Shown here: positions 19,213 to 27,959 of the stretch, piece after piece | Position numbering within the stretch: position 1 is the stretch's first letter | How the letters are laid out: each line of letters opens with the position of its first letter | NCBI RefSeq assembly: GCF_002165575.1 | Contig: NZ_MXQF01000011.1 | Location: forward strand, 110,735-174,734 | Source of the DNA: Pseudoalteromonas sp. A601 | GTDB taxonomy: Bacteria; Pseudomonadota; Gammaproteobacteria; Enterobacterales; Alteromonadaceae | Reading direction: 5' to 3' | Length of the DNA: 64,000 nt | The notes under the pieces: generated by a model | What the model was told of the DNA's origin: nothing | What the model saw: the letters and a program-made list of their open reading frames with translations, nothing else | Databases searched by the model: none | Made by a program: the position numbers and the translations under genes

Positions 19213-19917
19213 CTATTGCGGTTCAGTTGTTTGAATACCCACACGATTATCACCCACACTGTAGGCTACAATTAAGCTTAGCTCCTGCAAACTTAAGCCA
19301 CTTTGTTTGTGCAGTTCATTAAAAAAAGCTTGTGCGGCGGTGAGGGATTTTTTAGTTTGTAAGCCACCGTCTATAATTTTATGCGCGCGTAAGTAACTTT
19401 CTACGTCGCGAGAAAGTAAAAACGTATCTTTACCTAAAGTGCGTAATGCATAAGGCCCTGTATTACCACCTAAACGTGCGCCATGCTTTTTTAAATACGC
19501 CCATAAGCCAATGATGTCGTCTGTAGGCCAATTGGCAATAAACGCACTAAAGCTCCCGTGCTCTTTAGCGACTTCATGGATCATATACGTGTTTTCAGGA
19601 ATCGTTTGTACTTTTTTAAAGTTACGAATAATACGTTCATCACTGGCTTTTTGTTCCAACATCTCAGGTGGCATCATCAGTAGCTTTTCTACATTAAAAT
19701 CCCAAAACACTTCTCTAAAGCCAGCCCACTTACTATTAATAACAGACCAATAAAAGCCACTTTGAAAAACCTTGCGGGTAAACTCTTCAAGCCAAGCATC
19801 ATCGGGCAACTTTTTAAGCTGTGCCTGTGAAAGTGGCGCATGCAGCAATTGCGCTAACATCGCTTTACCGCCTTTTCGCTGTGCTGCTCGTTGATAAATA
19901 TCCTGAAACTTTTCCAT
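19213..19917 (-). CDS. DNA-3-methyladenine glycosylase I family protein (Tag-like, zinc ligands absent)
   Basis: A 234-residue helical protein matching the Tag family in FTRKVFQSGFYWSVINSKWAGFREVFWDF (corresponding to the Tag base-pocket region) and in LWAYLKKHGARLGGNTGPYALRTLGKD. The protein contains no cysteine, so the Cys/His zinc snap of E. coli Tag is missing. It therefore belongs to a divergent subgroup whose base specificity is uncertain. Its likely role is excision of alkylated adenine in base-excision repair. It is first in a probable two-gene unit with selO. Confidence 0.72.
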   Translation of the reverse strand: MEKFQDIYQRAAQRKGGKAMLAQLLHAPLSQAQLKKLPDDAWLEEFTRKVFQSGFYWSVINSKWAGFREVFWDFNVEKLLMMPPEMLEQKASDERIIRNFKKVQTIPENTYMIHEVAKEHGSFSAFIANWPTDDIIGLWAYLKKHGARLGGNTGPYALRTLGKDTFLLSRDVESYLRAHKIIDGGLQTKKSLTAAQAFFNELHKQSGLSLQELSLIVAYSVGDNRVGIQTTEPQ

Positions 19918-20104
19918 TAATTAACTACCCTTGCTTTGTCTATTTGCTAGTGTACGAAAAAAGCAGTTAATACGTAACCTCTCACCAACAAAGATCAATA
20001 CATACTGACATAGTTAGCCTTGACACCTAGACGGCTAAAATGCTTTAATCATTGCCATTACCCCTATTTAAGGTGAGAGTTTACTCGTTTTAAACTCTCT
20101 CTAT

Positions 20105-20296
20105 GGGCTAGAAGAGGTGCGTTATTCAGGTAACGTATGTGAGGAGCACACACTCCAATGATCATACGTGAGGGGAATTAACGCCGAGAAATAACACTTT
20201 TTGTGAAGGGTTATTTCGGGCGACTGGGTTGAATCCCAGCGACTGTCACCAACAACAGCAATGCTGTTGATATGTTTGGTGGAGAGCTTCTGGTCT
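20105..20296 (+). promoter_or_regulatory. Lysine riboswitch (L box)
   Basis: The leader contains the conserved lysine aptamer elements in order: AGAGGTGC at the 5' side, AGGGGAATTAACGCCGA, the paired GACTGGGTTGAATCCCAGC arm, CTGTCACC and, at the 3' side, GGTGGAGAGCTTCTGG. The closing stem P1 pairs CTAGAAG (20108-20114) with CTTCTGG (20287-20293), extended by GGG/TCT. It lies before dapA-dapD-lysA-like-AstE-like on the same strand, which fits feedback control of lysine synthesis. The rest of the 19918-20432 gap is AT-rich leader. Confidence 0.92.
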
Positions 20297-20300
20297 TAGT

Positions 20301-20328
20301 ATAATAAGGCCTGTGTGCCTTATTATTT
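20301..20328 (+). terminator. Expression-platform hairpin of the lysine riboswitch
   Basis: A perfect 10-bp stem ATAATAAGGC-CTGTGT-GCCTTATTAT starts 4 bases after P1 and is followed by only TTTAAG. It could be an intrinsic terminator with a weak tail or part of a translational switch. The dapA ATG lies about 105 bases further on and has no strong ribosome site. Confidence 0.55.
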
Positions 20329-20432
20329 AAGCCCATTCGCTCTTCGAATTTTAATGTTCGACTGATGTAAATGCGGCGTATTTTTAATTCTCCTTCATTT
20401 TACTCACCGAACACCTGATAAGTTCGTTGCAG

Positions 20433-21317
20433 ATGAAAAACAACTTTAATTTAAACGACTACCCGTTATGGACCGCTCTCATCACGCCTTTTACTGATGA
20501 CGGCGAAGTAGATTATGTGGTACTTGAACAACTTGTTGCACAACAACAAGCTGCTAATAATGGCATTTTACTACTCGGTAGTACGGGCGAAGGCCTAGCA
20601 CTTAGCTTGAAAGAGCAACAAGCCATTGTTGAACATGTATGTCAGTTAAAACCTAGTGTGCCATTAATGGTTGCCGTTGGCGGTATGAACCTAGCACAAC
20701 AAATTGCGTGGGTAGAGTACTGTAATCAACTGCCTATTCACGGTTATTTACTGGGCTCACCACTGTATGCTAAACCGGGCATTGTGGGTCAAACTCACTG
20801 GTTCGAAAGTCTGCTCAACGCAAGCAATCACCCCTGCATGCTTTATAACGTCCCTGGGCGCAGTGCGGTAGATATTCCACCAGCCGTTGTTAGCAATTTA
20901 AAAAATCATAAAAATTTATGGGCACTTAAAGAAGCAAGCGGCGATATTGCTAAATTTGAAGGTTTTAGAAAAGCCTCGCCAGAGTTAGCAATATTCAGTG
21001 GCGATGATGCCCTTATGCCTTATTTTGCTCAAGCAGGAGCAAAAGGTTTAGTTTCTGTAGCAGCTAATGCATGGCCAGAACAAACCCATGAGTTTGTTAA
21101 ACGCAGCCTCAGCGGTCAGCACCCAAATTTATTTGCCGATTGGTCACAAGCAATCCAAAGCTTGTTTGCCGTAGCGAACCCTATTCCCGTAAAAGTTTTG
21201 ATGCATCTACAAGGGAGACTAAACAGCCCGCATTTGCGTCCACCATTAACTCACTTAGAGTTAACCCAAACAGATTGCATTAACAATGCAAATAACACCA
21301 TTTTATCTTGGCATTAA
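20433..21317 (+). CDS. dapA: 4-hydroxy-tetrahydrodipicolinate synthase
   Basis: About 294 residues, usual length for DapA. It is a class I aldolase barrel: GSTGEGLALSL holds the pyruvate-binding TGE, Y138 and R143 lie in MLYNVPGRS, and the Schiff-base lysine is K166 in LWALKEASGD. It condenses pyruvate with aspartate semialdehyde as the first committed step to DAP and lysine. The start chosen is the ATG at 20433; an in-frame TTG six bases earlier is possible but less likely. It is the first gene after the lysine riboswitch, which identifies it as the lysine-regulated DAP-pathway copy. The host may have a second, housekeeping dapA elsewhere. Confidence 0.9.
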   Translation: MKNNFNLNDYPLWTALITPFTDDGEVDYVVLEQLVAQQQAANNGILLLGSTGEGLALSLKEQQAIVEHVCQLKPSVPLMVAVGGMNLAQQIAWVEYCNQLPIHGYLLGSPLYAKPGIVGQTHWFESLLNASNHPCMLYNVPGRSAVDIPPAVVSNLKNHKNLWALKEASGDIAKFEGFRKASPELAIFSGDDALMPYFAQAGAKGLVSVAANAWPEQTHEFVKRSLSGQHPNLFADWSQAIQSLFAVANPIPVKVLMHLQGRLNSPHLRPPLTHLELTQTDCINNANNTILSWH

Positions 21318-21332
21318 ACACAGGTTTTTATA

Positions 21333-22073
21333 ATGAGCTGGTTAGAACTATTAAATAATTTAGAATCAGGCGCTGTTCGCGCTGCAACACAAGACGACAA
21401 TGGCCAATGGCATGCAAACGTTGAAGTAAAACAAGGTATTTTAGAAGCGTTCAAAAACGGCACTAACACCGAGTTTTCAGGTGGTTTTGTTGATAAGCAT
21501 AACTTGGCACCGCAAGAGTTTACTGCCGAAAACGGCGTTCGTATGGTACCAGGTGGCTCAAGTGTTCGCCGTGGTGCTCACGTAGCTCAAGGCACGATTA
21601 TCATGCCACCAGCGTACGTAAACATTGGTGCTTTTATTGACGAAGGGACTATGGTTGATAGCCACGCTTTAGTTGGTTCGTGTGCACAAGTTGGTAAAAA
21701 CGTGCATTTAAGTGCTGCTGTGCAATTAGGTGGCGTACTTGAGCCTATTGGTGCAAGCCCTGTTGTGGTAGAAGACGATGCATTCATCGGCGCTGGCTGC
21801 GTAATCGTTGAAGGGGTTGTAGTTAAAAAAGGTGCTGTACTTGCACCAGGCGTACGTTTGTCAGCCACTATCCCTGTGTATGACTGCGTTAACGAGCGTC
21901 AACTTGATAAAGGTGAGCCAATTCCTGAATATGCCATTGTAATTCCAGGCTCTCGTCCGGCTTCTAACGAGTGGGCACGTGAGCAAGGTCTAAGCATGTC
22001 ATGCGCGTTAATTGTAAAATACCGTGATGAACAAAGTGATGCGTCATTACTGTTAGAAGAGGTTTTACGTTAA
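21333..22073 (+). CDS. dapD: Tetrahydrodipicolinate N-succinyltransferase, short form
   Basis: A left-handed beta-helix (hexapeptide repeat) acyltransferase of 246 residues, about 28 shorter than E. coli DapD (274) because the N-terminal helical domain is reduced. The core is well conserved: PPAYVNIGAFIDEGTMVDSHALVGSCAQVGKNVHLS and AAVQLGGVLEPIGASPVVVEDDAFIGAGC, with SCALIVK in the C-terminal domain. It transfers succinate from succinyl-CoA to tetrahydrodipicolinate. Choosing the succinylase route means that a succinyl-DAP desuccinylase is needed later. The stop codon TAATG shares a base with the lysA-like start, so translation is coupled. Confidence 0.9.
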   Translation: MSWLELLNNLESGAVRAATQDDNGQWHANVEVKQGILEAFKNGTNTEFSGGFVDKHNLAPQEFTAENGVRMVPGGSSVRRGAHVAQGTIIMPPAYVNIGAFIDEGTMVDSHALVGSCAQVGKNVHLSAAVQLGGVLEPIGASPVVVEDDAFIGAGCVIVEGVVVKKGAVLAPGVRLSATIPVYDCVNERQLDKGEPIPEYAIVIPGSRPASNEWAREQGLSMSCALIVKYRDEQSDASLLLEEVLR

Positions 22074-23278
22074 TGACCTTTTTGAGCACGCCAGTTAAAA
22101 CCGCCATTGATGAGTTATCAACAAAGCTCGATACCCCATTTTTTGTCTACGACCTTGATTCACTCAATGCACACCTTAAGCGTTTAGTGGCACAAACCGA
22201 AGTGAAACTTTGGTATGCGGTTAAAGCCAACCCCCTATCTAAAGTGATACAAAGCTTAGATGGTGCTGGTTTTAACTTTGATGTGGCAAGTAAAGGCGAA
22301 CTTGAGCAAGTGCTTGCTCAAGGCATTAACAGCGAGCGCGTGCTCAACACCGGGCCTGCTAAAAGCCCAAAACAAATTAAACATTTTATTGAGCGAGGCG
22401 TACGTATTTTTGTCGCCGAAAGTCTCAATCAAGTGCGTTGGCTCAATGAGCAAGCAATTGCAAAACAGTGCCAACTACAAGTGTTATTGCGTGTGCAATT
22501 ACGTTGGCCTGAAGGTGAAAAAAATCCACTAGGGGGCGACAGCCTTACACCATTTGGCTTAGGCTGCGATGAATGGCAAGCACTTAACACGAGTGATTAC
22601 TCTGCACTGAACTTTGACGGCCTGCATATTTTTCAATGGGGCAATATGCTTAGTAGCGATAAACTCGCACAGCTTTGGTCACAAATGGTCGCGCCACTGC
22701 AACAACTTGCTAGTGATTTAGGTATTCTTTTAAAAGTGCTCGATTTAGGCGGTGGTTTAGGTATTCCTTATACACTTGATGCACCTACCCTAAGATGGGA
22801 TGCGTTAATAACAGCTCTTGCAAAAATCAAACGTGATGCTGGCGTAGAAGAGTTATGGATGGAACTTGGCCGTTATGCAGTCGGCGAATGTGGTCATTAT
22901 GCAACTCCTGTTGTCGAGTGCAAATTAAACTACGGACAACAACAAGTTATTCTTAGTGGTGGCATTAATCATTTATTGCGCCCAGCGGTTACGAGCCAAG
23001 ATTTCCCTGTGCAATTACTCCGTGACTCAACGGCTGAAAACCAAGCGATGAGTTTATATGGGCCATTGTGTACAGCATTGGATTGTTTAGGTGAGCATCA
23101 ATTACCCAATGATTTAAACGAGCAGGACTGGCTCGCGTTTAGTCAATGCGGTGCTTATGGTTTTACTGAAAGTATGCCGTACTTTTTATGCCATGAATTA
23201 GCTGCTGAATATGTTTTACAAAATGGTGAATTAAGCTGTATTCGTCAAGCAGAAGATGCCAGCCACTACTTAAGGTAA
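22073..23278 (+). CDS. lysA: Diaminopimelate decarboxylase-like PLP enzyme
   Basis: A 401-residue fold-type III (alanine-racemase-like) decarboxylase. The PLP lysine is K51 in LWYAVKANPLSK, the phosphate loop is DLGGGLGIPY (224-233), and the catalytic Cys333 is in GPLCTALD. Two motifs differ from textbook LysA: MELGRYAVGECG in place of the EPGR loop, and GPLCTALD in place of CESGD. Both resemble the branch of this superfamily found in antibiotic and polysaccharide clusters (BtrK-like). Its place behind the lysine riboswitch and dapD makes meso-DAP decarboxylation to lysine the simplest role. It overlaps dapD by one base and precedes the next gene by 5 bases. Confidence 0.75.
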   Translation: MTFLSTPVKTAIDELSTKLDTPFFVYDLDSLNAHLKRLVAQTEVKLWYAVKANPLSKVIQSLDGAGFNFDVASKGELEQVLAQGINSERVLNTGPAKSPKQIKHFIERGVRIFVAESLNQVRWLNEQAIAKQCQLQVLLRVQLRWPEGEKNPLGGDSLTPFGLGCDEWQALNTSDYSALNFDGLHIFQWGNMLSSDKLAQLWSQMVAPLQQLASDLGILLKVLDLGGGLGIPYTLDAPTLRWDALITALAKIKRDAGVEELWMELGRYAVGECGHYATPVVECKLNYGQQQVILSGGINHLLRPAVTSQDFPVQLLRDSTAENQAMSLYGPLCTALDCLGEHQLPNDLNEQDWLAFSQCGAYGFTESMPYFLCHELAAEYVLQNGELSCIRQAEDASHYLR

Positions 23279-23283
23279 TTGAG

Positions 23284-24405
23284 ATGAGTAATACAACACC
23301 AATCAGCCAAGAAAACATCGTCGTAGGTGAAGTTGCAAATGGCTTACCGCTAACAATTCCTGTGTACCGTTTAAAAGGCGATGGCACCGGGCCAAGCGTG
23401 TATGTTCAAGCAAATATGCATGGCGCTGAAGTACAAGGCAACGCGGTCATTTATCAATTGCTCGAACAATTAAAGCAACTTAACTTAAAAGGCGATATCA
23501 CTTTAGTGCCCTACGCCAATCCCATTGGTTGTAATCAAAAGTCAGGGGAGTTTACCCTTGGCCGCTTTGATCCCATTACTGGCATTAACTGGAACCGCAT
23601 GTATCATTGTAACAGTGAACTGGCGGCTAAGTTTGCAGAGCAATACAGTGATGCCGATGATCAAACATTAAAAGCTGCTTTCAAAGCGGCTCTTATAGAC
23701 AACGTTGAACAACAGTTATCAGGTCCTGCTTATCGCTTAACTACCGGTAAACGTATTGCACTTAATTTACAAAAGCTCGCACACCAAGCTGATATTGTGC
23801 TGGACTTACACACAGGCCCGATTTCTAGCCAGCATTTATACTGCCCTGACTACGCCAAACAAAGCGCTAGCTATTTTAATATTCCTCATGTACTGCTTAT
23901 TCCAAATGATTTTGATGGCGCAATGGATGAAGCCAGCTTTTGCCCTTGGTGGCAATTAACTGAACAGTTAGCAAAGCAAGGCCGTGAATTTAACGTGCAA
24001 GTAGAAGCGTTTACTGTTGAGCTGGGTAGCCAAGAAAAAATCGATTTAAGCGCAGCACTGGATGACGCCAATAGTATTTTAAGCTACTTAAACTATAAGC
24101 ACGTTTTTGTTGATGCCCCATTTCAACCAAAACAAATGAAACGCTACGGCTGTAACTTAGATGACTACTTTGCTTACTATGCCCCTATGGGCGGTATGGT
24201 CGAATATATTGCCCCTCTGGGCGGCCATATTAAAGCTGGTGACCCGATTGCTAAAGTACTGCGAATGGAGTGCTACCTCAGTGAGCAGCCATTACAAACT
24301 CTAACACTTGATTGCGATGCAATCGCAATTTTGCACTTTGCCTCAGCAAGTGTGAATCAAGGTACTGAACTCTACAAATTCTTCACTAACGTATTTGAGC
24401 TTTAA
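23284..24405 (+). CDS. AstE/aspartoacylase-like zinc amidohydrolase; candidate succinyl-DAP desuccinylase
   Basis: A 373-residue member of the succinylglutamate desuccinylase/aspartoacylase branch of M14 zinc carboxypeptidases. The metal ligands are H46 and E49 (ANMHGAEVQGN) and H176 (LDLHTG), with the probable catalytic E246 in FTVELGS. The C-terminal part (YYAPMGGMVEYIAPLGGHIKAGDPIAKVL) is a small beta-barrel of the kind found in this group. The family removes acyl groups from N-acyl amino acids. Being the last gene of a lysine-riboswitch operon that includes dapD, it may take the place of DapE and remove succinate from N-succinyl-DAP. That function is inferred from context only. Confidence 0.8.
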   Translation: MSNTTPISQENIVVGEVANGLPLTIPVYRLKGDGTGPSVYVQANMHGAEVQGNAVIYQLLEQLKQLNLKGDITLVPYANPIGCNQKSGEFTLGRFDPITGINWNRMYHCNSELAAKFAEQYSDADDQTLKAAFKAALIDNVEQQLSGPAYRLTTGKRIALNLQKLAHQADIVLDLHTGPISSQHLYCPDYAKQSASYFNIPHVLLIPNDFDGAMDEASFCPWWQLTEQLAKQGREFNVQVEAFTVELGSQEKIDLSAALDDANSILSYLNYKHVFVDAPFQPKQMKRYGCNLDDYFAYYAPMGGMVEYIAPLGGHIKAGDPIAKVLRMECYLSEQPLQTLTLDCDAIAILHFASASVNQGTELYKFFTNVFEL

Positions 24406-24478
24406 ATTATTTTAGAGCTCACTCCTTCTCATTGCGTGAGAGTAATATAAGCACAAAGTGCTAATATTGCATTGAATA

Positions 24479-24501
24479 AGCGGCTAAGGCCGCTTTTTCT
24501 C
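24479..24501 (+). terminator. Terminator of the lysine operon
   Basis: AGCGGC-TAAG-GCCGCT followed by TTTTCT lies about 75 bases after the last stop codon. A second small hairpin (AGCACAAAGTGCT) lies just before it. Confidence 0.85.
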
Positions 24502-24637
24502 TATAAATATGATCAAAGCCAGTAAATCTGTCGTACCATTAGGAGTATTCTCTTATTAGTTAAGTAAAAGTTCACAGTTACTAAGCTATAAAACTCTGTA
24601 TACTTTTTTAACATATACGTTTCTCAAAGGAATAATA

Positions 24638-25678
24638 ATGACTTGGCGCAACGGGATCTTACTAACGACTTTGTTATCAACAAGTGTGTTAGCACAACAA
24701 GCTGACACTGAAAAGGCAAATGAGCAAAACAGCGACATTGAATTAGTTAAACAATGTATTTTGAATGAAGCCATTGCCGGCGATGGTGAACAAACGCTAG
24801 CTCAGCTACGCGAAAAGTGTTCTGCACTTGATGAAAGCAAACAAATTACAGCACTCGATAAGCGCAAAGCGCGTGAAGAAGTTAGCCAAAAAAACCGTAA
24901 TGTAATTACTCCACACAAGCGTAATTACATATTGCCTTTATCTTATGTGTCAAATCCTAATGTTCGTCCATTTGATGGTCTAAACGAACTAGTTCAAGAA
25001 AGTGATGGTGAACCACTTGATAACCTTGAAGCAAAATACCAATTATCAATTAAAGTTCCTATTTTCAATGATTTTGACGATAAAGATCAAGCAGTCTATT
25101 TTGGTTTCACATTACAATCTTTTTGGCAAATTTATAATAAAGATATATCCTCTCCTTTTCGTGAAACCAACTACGAACCAGAGATTTTTTGGGTAAATTA
25201 CCTCGATCCTGACAATGTTCTTTGGGGTGATGAGATGGCGATTGCAATTGGTTTAGTACACCAATCAAATGGTCGCAGCCAACCAAACTCACGTTCATGG
25301 AATCGTATTTATGCCGATTTTATTTGGGAGAATGAAGGTTTTGTATTTAGCTTTAAACCTTGGTACCGCATTCCTGAAGATAAAAAAGAAGATCCAATGG
25401 AAGCCAAAGGTGATGATAACCCTGACATTTATAAATACATGGGCTATTTTGAATTTAGTGGAGCTTATCGCTATGAAGAGCATGAGTTTAGTTTTATGAC
25501 GCGCAATAACTTAAACTCTGATAACCGTGGTGCTATTCAGCTAGATTGGTCTTTCCCATTGTGGGGGCGATTACGAGGTTACGCACAGTATTTTAACGGA
25601 TATGGTGAAAGCTTAATTGATTATAATGCAGATATAGAACGTATTGGTGTAGGTATATTACTAACCGACCTGCTCTGA
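24638..25678 (+). CDS. pldA: Outer-membrane phospholipase A1
   Basis: A 346-residue exported protein with signal peptide ending VLAQQ (about residue 20) and a polar N-terminal extension to about residue 90. The barrel then begins (NYILPLSYVSNPNVRPF). The catalytic triad is H208-x-S210 in GLVHQSNGRS and N222 in SRSWNRIY, with the same spacing as H142, S144 and N156 of E. coli OMPLA. It hydrolyses phospholipids that reach the outer leaflet, keeping outer-membrane asymmetry. The N-terminal extension is about 40-50 residues longer than in E. coli. Single gene with its own bidirectional terminator. Confidence 0.92.
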   Translation: MTWRNGILLTTLLSTSVLAQQADTEKANEQNSDIELVKQCILNEAIAGDGEQTLAQLREKCSALDESKQITALDKRKAREEVSQKNRNVITPHKRNYILPLSYVSNPNVRPFDGLNELVQESDGEPLDNLEAKYQLSIKVPIFNDFDDKDQAVYFGFTLQSFWQIYNKDISSPFRETNYEPEIFWVNYLDPDNVLWGDEMAIAIGLVHQSNGRSQPNSRSWNRIYADFIWENEGFVFSFKPWYRIPEDKKEDPMEAKGDDNPDIYKYMGYFEFSGAYRYEEHEFSFMTRNNLNSDNRGAIQLDWSFPLWGRLRGYAQYFNGYGESLIDYNADIERIGVGILLTDLL

Positions 25679-25697
25679 CACTTATAATTTTATATAG

Positions 25698-25726
25698 CAA
25701 AAAGCCAAGCACTGCTTGGCTTTTTT
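25698..25726. terminator. Bidirectional terminator between pldA and the YiiD-like gene
   Basis: AAAAAGCCAAGCA-CTG-CTTGGCTTTTTT lies between two convergent genes and has T-runs on both strands. Confidence 0.9.
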
Positions 25727-25741
25727 AGTCTGAGTTATAAC

Positions 25742-26635
25742 TTATTTTTTTACAACAAATGTACCTTCAAACTCAGCGACTAATGCTTCACCATCATAGA
25801 TTTCTACAGGCACTTGATAACTCGCTTTACCTTCTGTTTCGAGCTCGCTCAATTTACCTTTGCAACCACTTAAATCGACACTGCCGCGAGGGTCGTTATT
25901 AAGTGGTTTTAGGTATTTTATGTTTGCATCCGCAAGCACAATATTGCCTTCAAAACCCGCTTCTCTAAGCGCTAAGTAAGTCGCCCCCCAACCTGTTAAC
26001 GTCGCTAAACTATAAATAGAACCCGCAAACATGGTGTTATGTAAATTCAAATTAGCATCTAAATCGGCAGTAGTGGTAAATTGCCAATCAGTATAACTTT
26101 CAACTTTTATACCCATTGCATCACTAATTGGAATTGATTCACGCCAAATATTTTGTAGCACTTGGGTCCAATTAGGGTGGCGGAACCAACCTGGTTCTGA
26201 TGGCTTTTGCTTGATCATTTTAAAGTGCTGCACATCATCGTAAGCTAAATGTGCTTTTTCTTTTAGCTCATAGCCATGACGCTGGTAAAATTCTAATGCA
26301 CGTTCACGAGCAAATAACACAAGTTCATCTGCATCTTGTGTCCATGCTATTTTTTCAAGTTCGTGTAGTAGTCGGCTGCCAATGTGTTGATTACGATTTC
26401 CTTCTGCAACCGCCATATAGCGTACTTGCGCTTGTTGTTGGTTATTAAAATGTAAACGCGCGACGCCTAAGACTTCGCCGACCTTGTTTTTAATAAAGCG
26501 GTGTTCAGCATCTTGTTCTAAATCATCTTGCTCAGAACCTCTGGGCTGATCCCAAGGTGCGCGCAATACTTGCCAACGTAATTGATAATAAGCTTGCCAA
26601 TCTTCACTACTTTGCGGGGTAGTTACCTGAAACAT
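25742..26635 (-). CDS. yiiD: GNAT acetyltransferase-thioesterase fusion (YiiD-like)
   Basis: A 297-residue two-domain cytoplasmic protein. Residues 1-145 are a GNAT domain (VRYMAVAEGNRNQHIGSRLLHELE holds the acetyl-CoA loop R-N-x-x-I-G, and ALEFYQRHGY closes it). Residues 155-297 are a hotdog thioesterase domain (LNLHNTMFAGSIYSLATLTGWGATYLAL). This fusion is the architecture of E. coli YiiD (also listed as FabY), proposed to act in fatty-acid initiation. In E. coli yiiD lies next to dtd and yihY; here the same three genes are neighbours with two extra genes between. The precise reaction is not certain. Confidence 0.8.
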   Translation of the reverse strand: MFQVTTPQSSEDWQAYYQLRWQVLRAPWDQPRGSEQDDLEQDAEHRFIKNKVGEVLGVARLHFNNQQQAQVRYMAVAEGNRNQHIGSRLLHELEKIAWTQDADELVLFARERALEFYQRHGYELKEKAHLAYDDVQHFKMIKQKPSEPGWFRHPNWTQVLQNIWRESIPISDAMGIKVESYTDWQFTTTADLDANLNLHNTMFAGSIYSLATLTGWGATYLALREAGFEGNIVLADANIKYLKPLNNDPRGSVDLSGCKGKLSELETEGKASYQVPVEIYDGEALVAEFEGTFVVKK

Positions 26636-26830
26636 ACTCTCTCCTGCCGTACAAATACCACGTTACTTTAATGCGCAGTGGTTAAATAAAACAATTTGGT
26701 TCTTTATAATTGCAAACTACCATACGCTATCTTTTAAAAACTTGGAATACGACTTTGGTGAGCCTCTGTTTTTACTGTAAAATTTGCACAACAGACTGGC
26801 GCTTTATGTTGACTCGTCTAAGCTACTTAT

Positions 26831-27520
26831 ATGGAAAATTTAATTGCAGGCTCCGGCGCCGTAAAGCATAGCTTTATTGAAGATTGCCACCGCATCGGAC
26901 AGCTTATATATTGGCATAAACATGGCTCTGACAGCATTCAAGTACGCCAGCACAAGCAATTTCGCTGGCTACTGATCAATGAGACGTTACAATCTGTGGT
27001 TGAAAAAAGCCGCCCGAGCCATCTATTATTTCCACATTTACAGTATTTAGCTTGTTTGTGGCAGCCTTTACCTGCGCCCAAAACAGTACTAGAACTTGGT
27101 CTGGGCGCAGGGGCTATTCGTAACTATCTGCAACATGTTTATCCTGACAGCCAACTCATATCGGTGGAGAAAAACCCAAGTATTATTCATTGCTATAAGC
27201 GTTTTTTTGGCGGCGATCATGCTACTAATTTACGCTGTTTTGACGCACAAGAAATATTAGAGCAAGGCCAAGAGTATGATTGGATTATCCTTGACCTATT
27301 CAGTCAACTCGATGCACCGGGCTTTTTATATAAACATCTTTTTTATCAAAAAGTGCGTAACGCGCTGTCAGCAGATGGCTATTTATTTATTAACTTCTTA
27401 TCTGCCCATGAGTCCCAACTTAAACAATTGGAGCATTTACTTATCACAACCTTTGGTAAAATACCCAGTATCGAAAAAATATCGGGATACACCAATCATA
27501 TTGTCATGATCAAAAAATAG
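26831..27520 (+). CDS. SAM-dependent methyltransferase, spermidine synthase-like
   Basis: A 229-residue Rossmann-fold protein. Motif I is TVLELGLGAGAIRNYLQHVYP (about 85-105), the acidic end of strand 2 is LISVEKNPSI, and DWIILDLFSQLDAPGFL follows as motif IV. The arrangement matches the spermidine synthase-like methyltransferase group. The polyamine-specific residues cannot be confirmed, and such genes often encode methyltransferases of unknown substrate. It converges on dtd with one base between the two genes, so no separate terminator fits between them. Confidence 0.7.
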   Translation: MENLIAGSGAVKHSFIEDCHRIGQLIYWHKHGSDSIQVRQHKQFRWLLINETLQSVVEKSRPSHLLFPHLQYLACLWQPLPAPKTVLELGLGAGAIRNYLQHVYPDSQLISVEKNPSIIHCYKRFFGGDHATNLRCFDAQEILEQGQEYDWIILDLFSQLDAPGFLYKHLFYQKVRNALSADGYLFINFLSAHESQLKQLEHLLITTFGKIPSIEKISGYTNHIVMIKK

Positions 27521-27521
27521 T

Positions 27522-27959
27522 TTATACGTTTAAATTAAAGGTTACAGGCCCATCGTTGCATAAACTTACTTGCATATCAGATGCAAACTGGCCTGTTGCC
27601 ACCTTTAATCCCTGTTCTTTCGCTTGACTCACAAAGTACTCATATAATTCATTTGCTTGCTGGGGAGCCGCGGCTGATGAGAAACTTGGGCGCATACCTT
27701 TTTTGGTATCGGCAGCAAGCGTAAATTGTGATACGACTAGTAACTCGCCTTTGATATCACGCAAGCTCAAATTCATTTTGTCGTTTTCATCACTAAAAAT
27801 ACGGTAATTACTCACCTTGTGTAATAGTTTTTCCGCGCTTGCAGTATCATCTTGCTTTTCAACACCGAGTAACAATAAAATACCTTGCCCTATTTGCCCT
27901 ATTACTTGCCCATTAACTTCGACTTTAGCGTGCTTAACCCGTTGTATTAGCCCTTGCAT
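27522..27959 (-). CDS. dtd: D-aminoacyl-tRNA deacylase
   Basis: A 145-residue protein of normal length. The two active-site signatures are visible: [17 protein letters not shown] (about 77-93) and NDGPVTFNL (about 134-142, holding the cross-subunit Gly-cisPro-type motif). The dimeric enzyme frees tRNAs charged with D-amino acids or glycine. It overlaps the end of the pip gene by 13 bases, so the two are translationally coupled in a yihY-pip-dtd run on the minus strand. Confidence 0.94.
   Translation of the reverse strand: MQGLIQRVKHAKVEVNGQVIGQIGQGILLLLGVEKQDDTASAEKLLHKVSNYRIFSDENDKMNLSLRDIKGELLVVSQFTLAADTKKGMRPSFSSAAAPQQANELYEYFVSQAKEQGLKVATGQFASDMQVSLCNDGPVTFNLNV

Noticed and set aside
20105..20296. 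Cobalamin riboswitch as an alternative for the leader at 20.1 kb
   Set aside because: The P1 pairing, AGAGGTGC and GGAGAGCTTCTGG elements and the downstream lysine genes fit the lysine class, and the B12 box is missing.
26831..27520. Naming the spermidine synthase-like gene speE
   Set aside because: Only the general methyltransferase fold is supported; residues specific for polyamine binding could not be confirmed.
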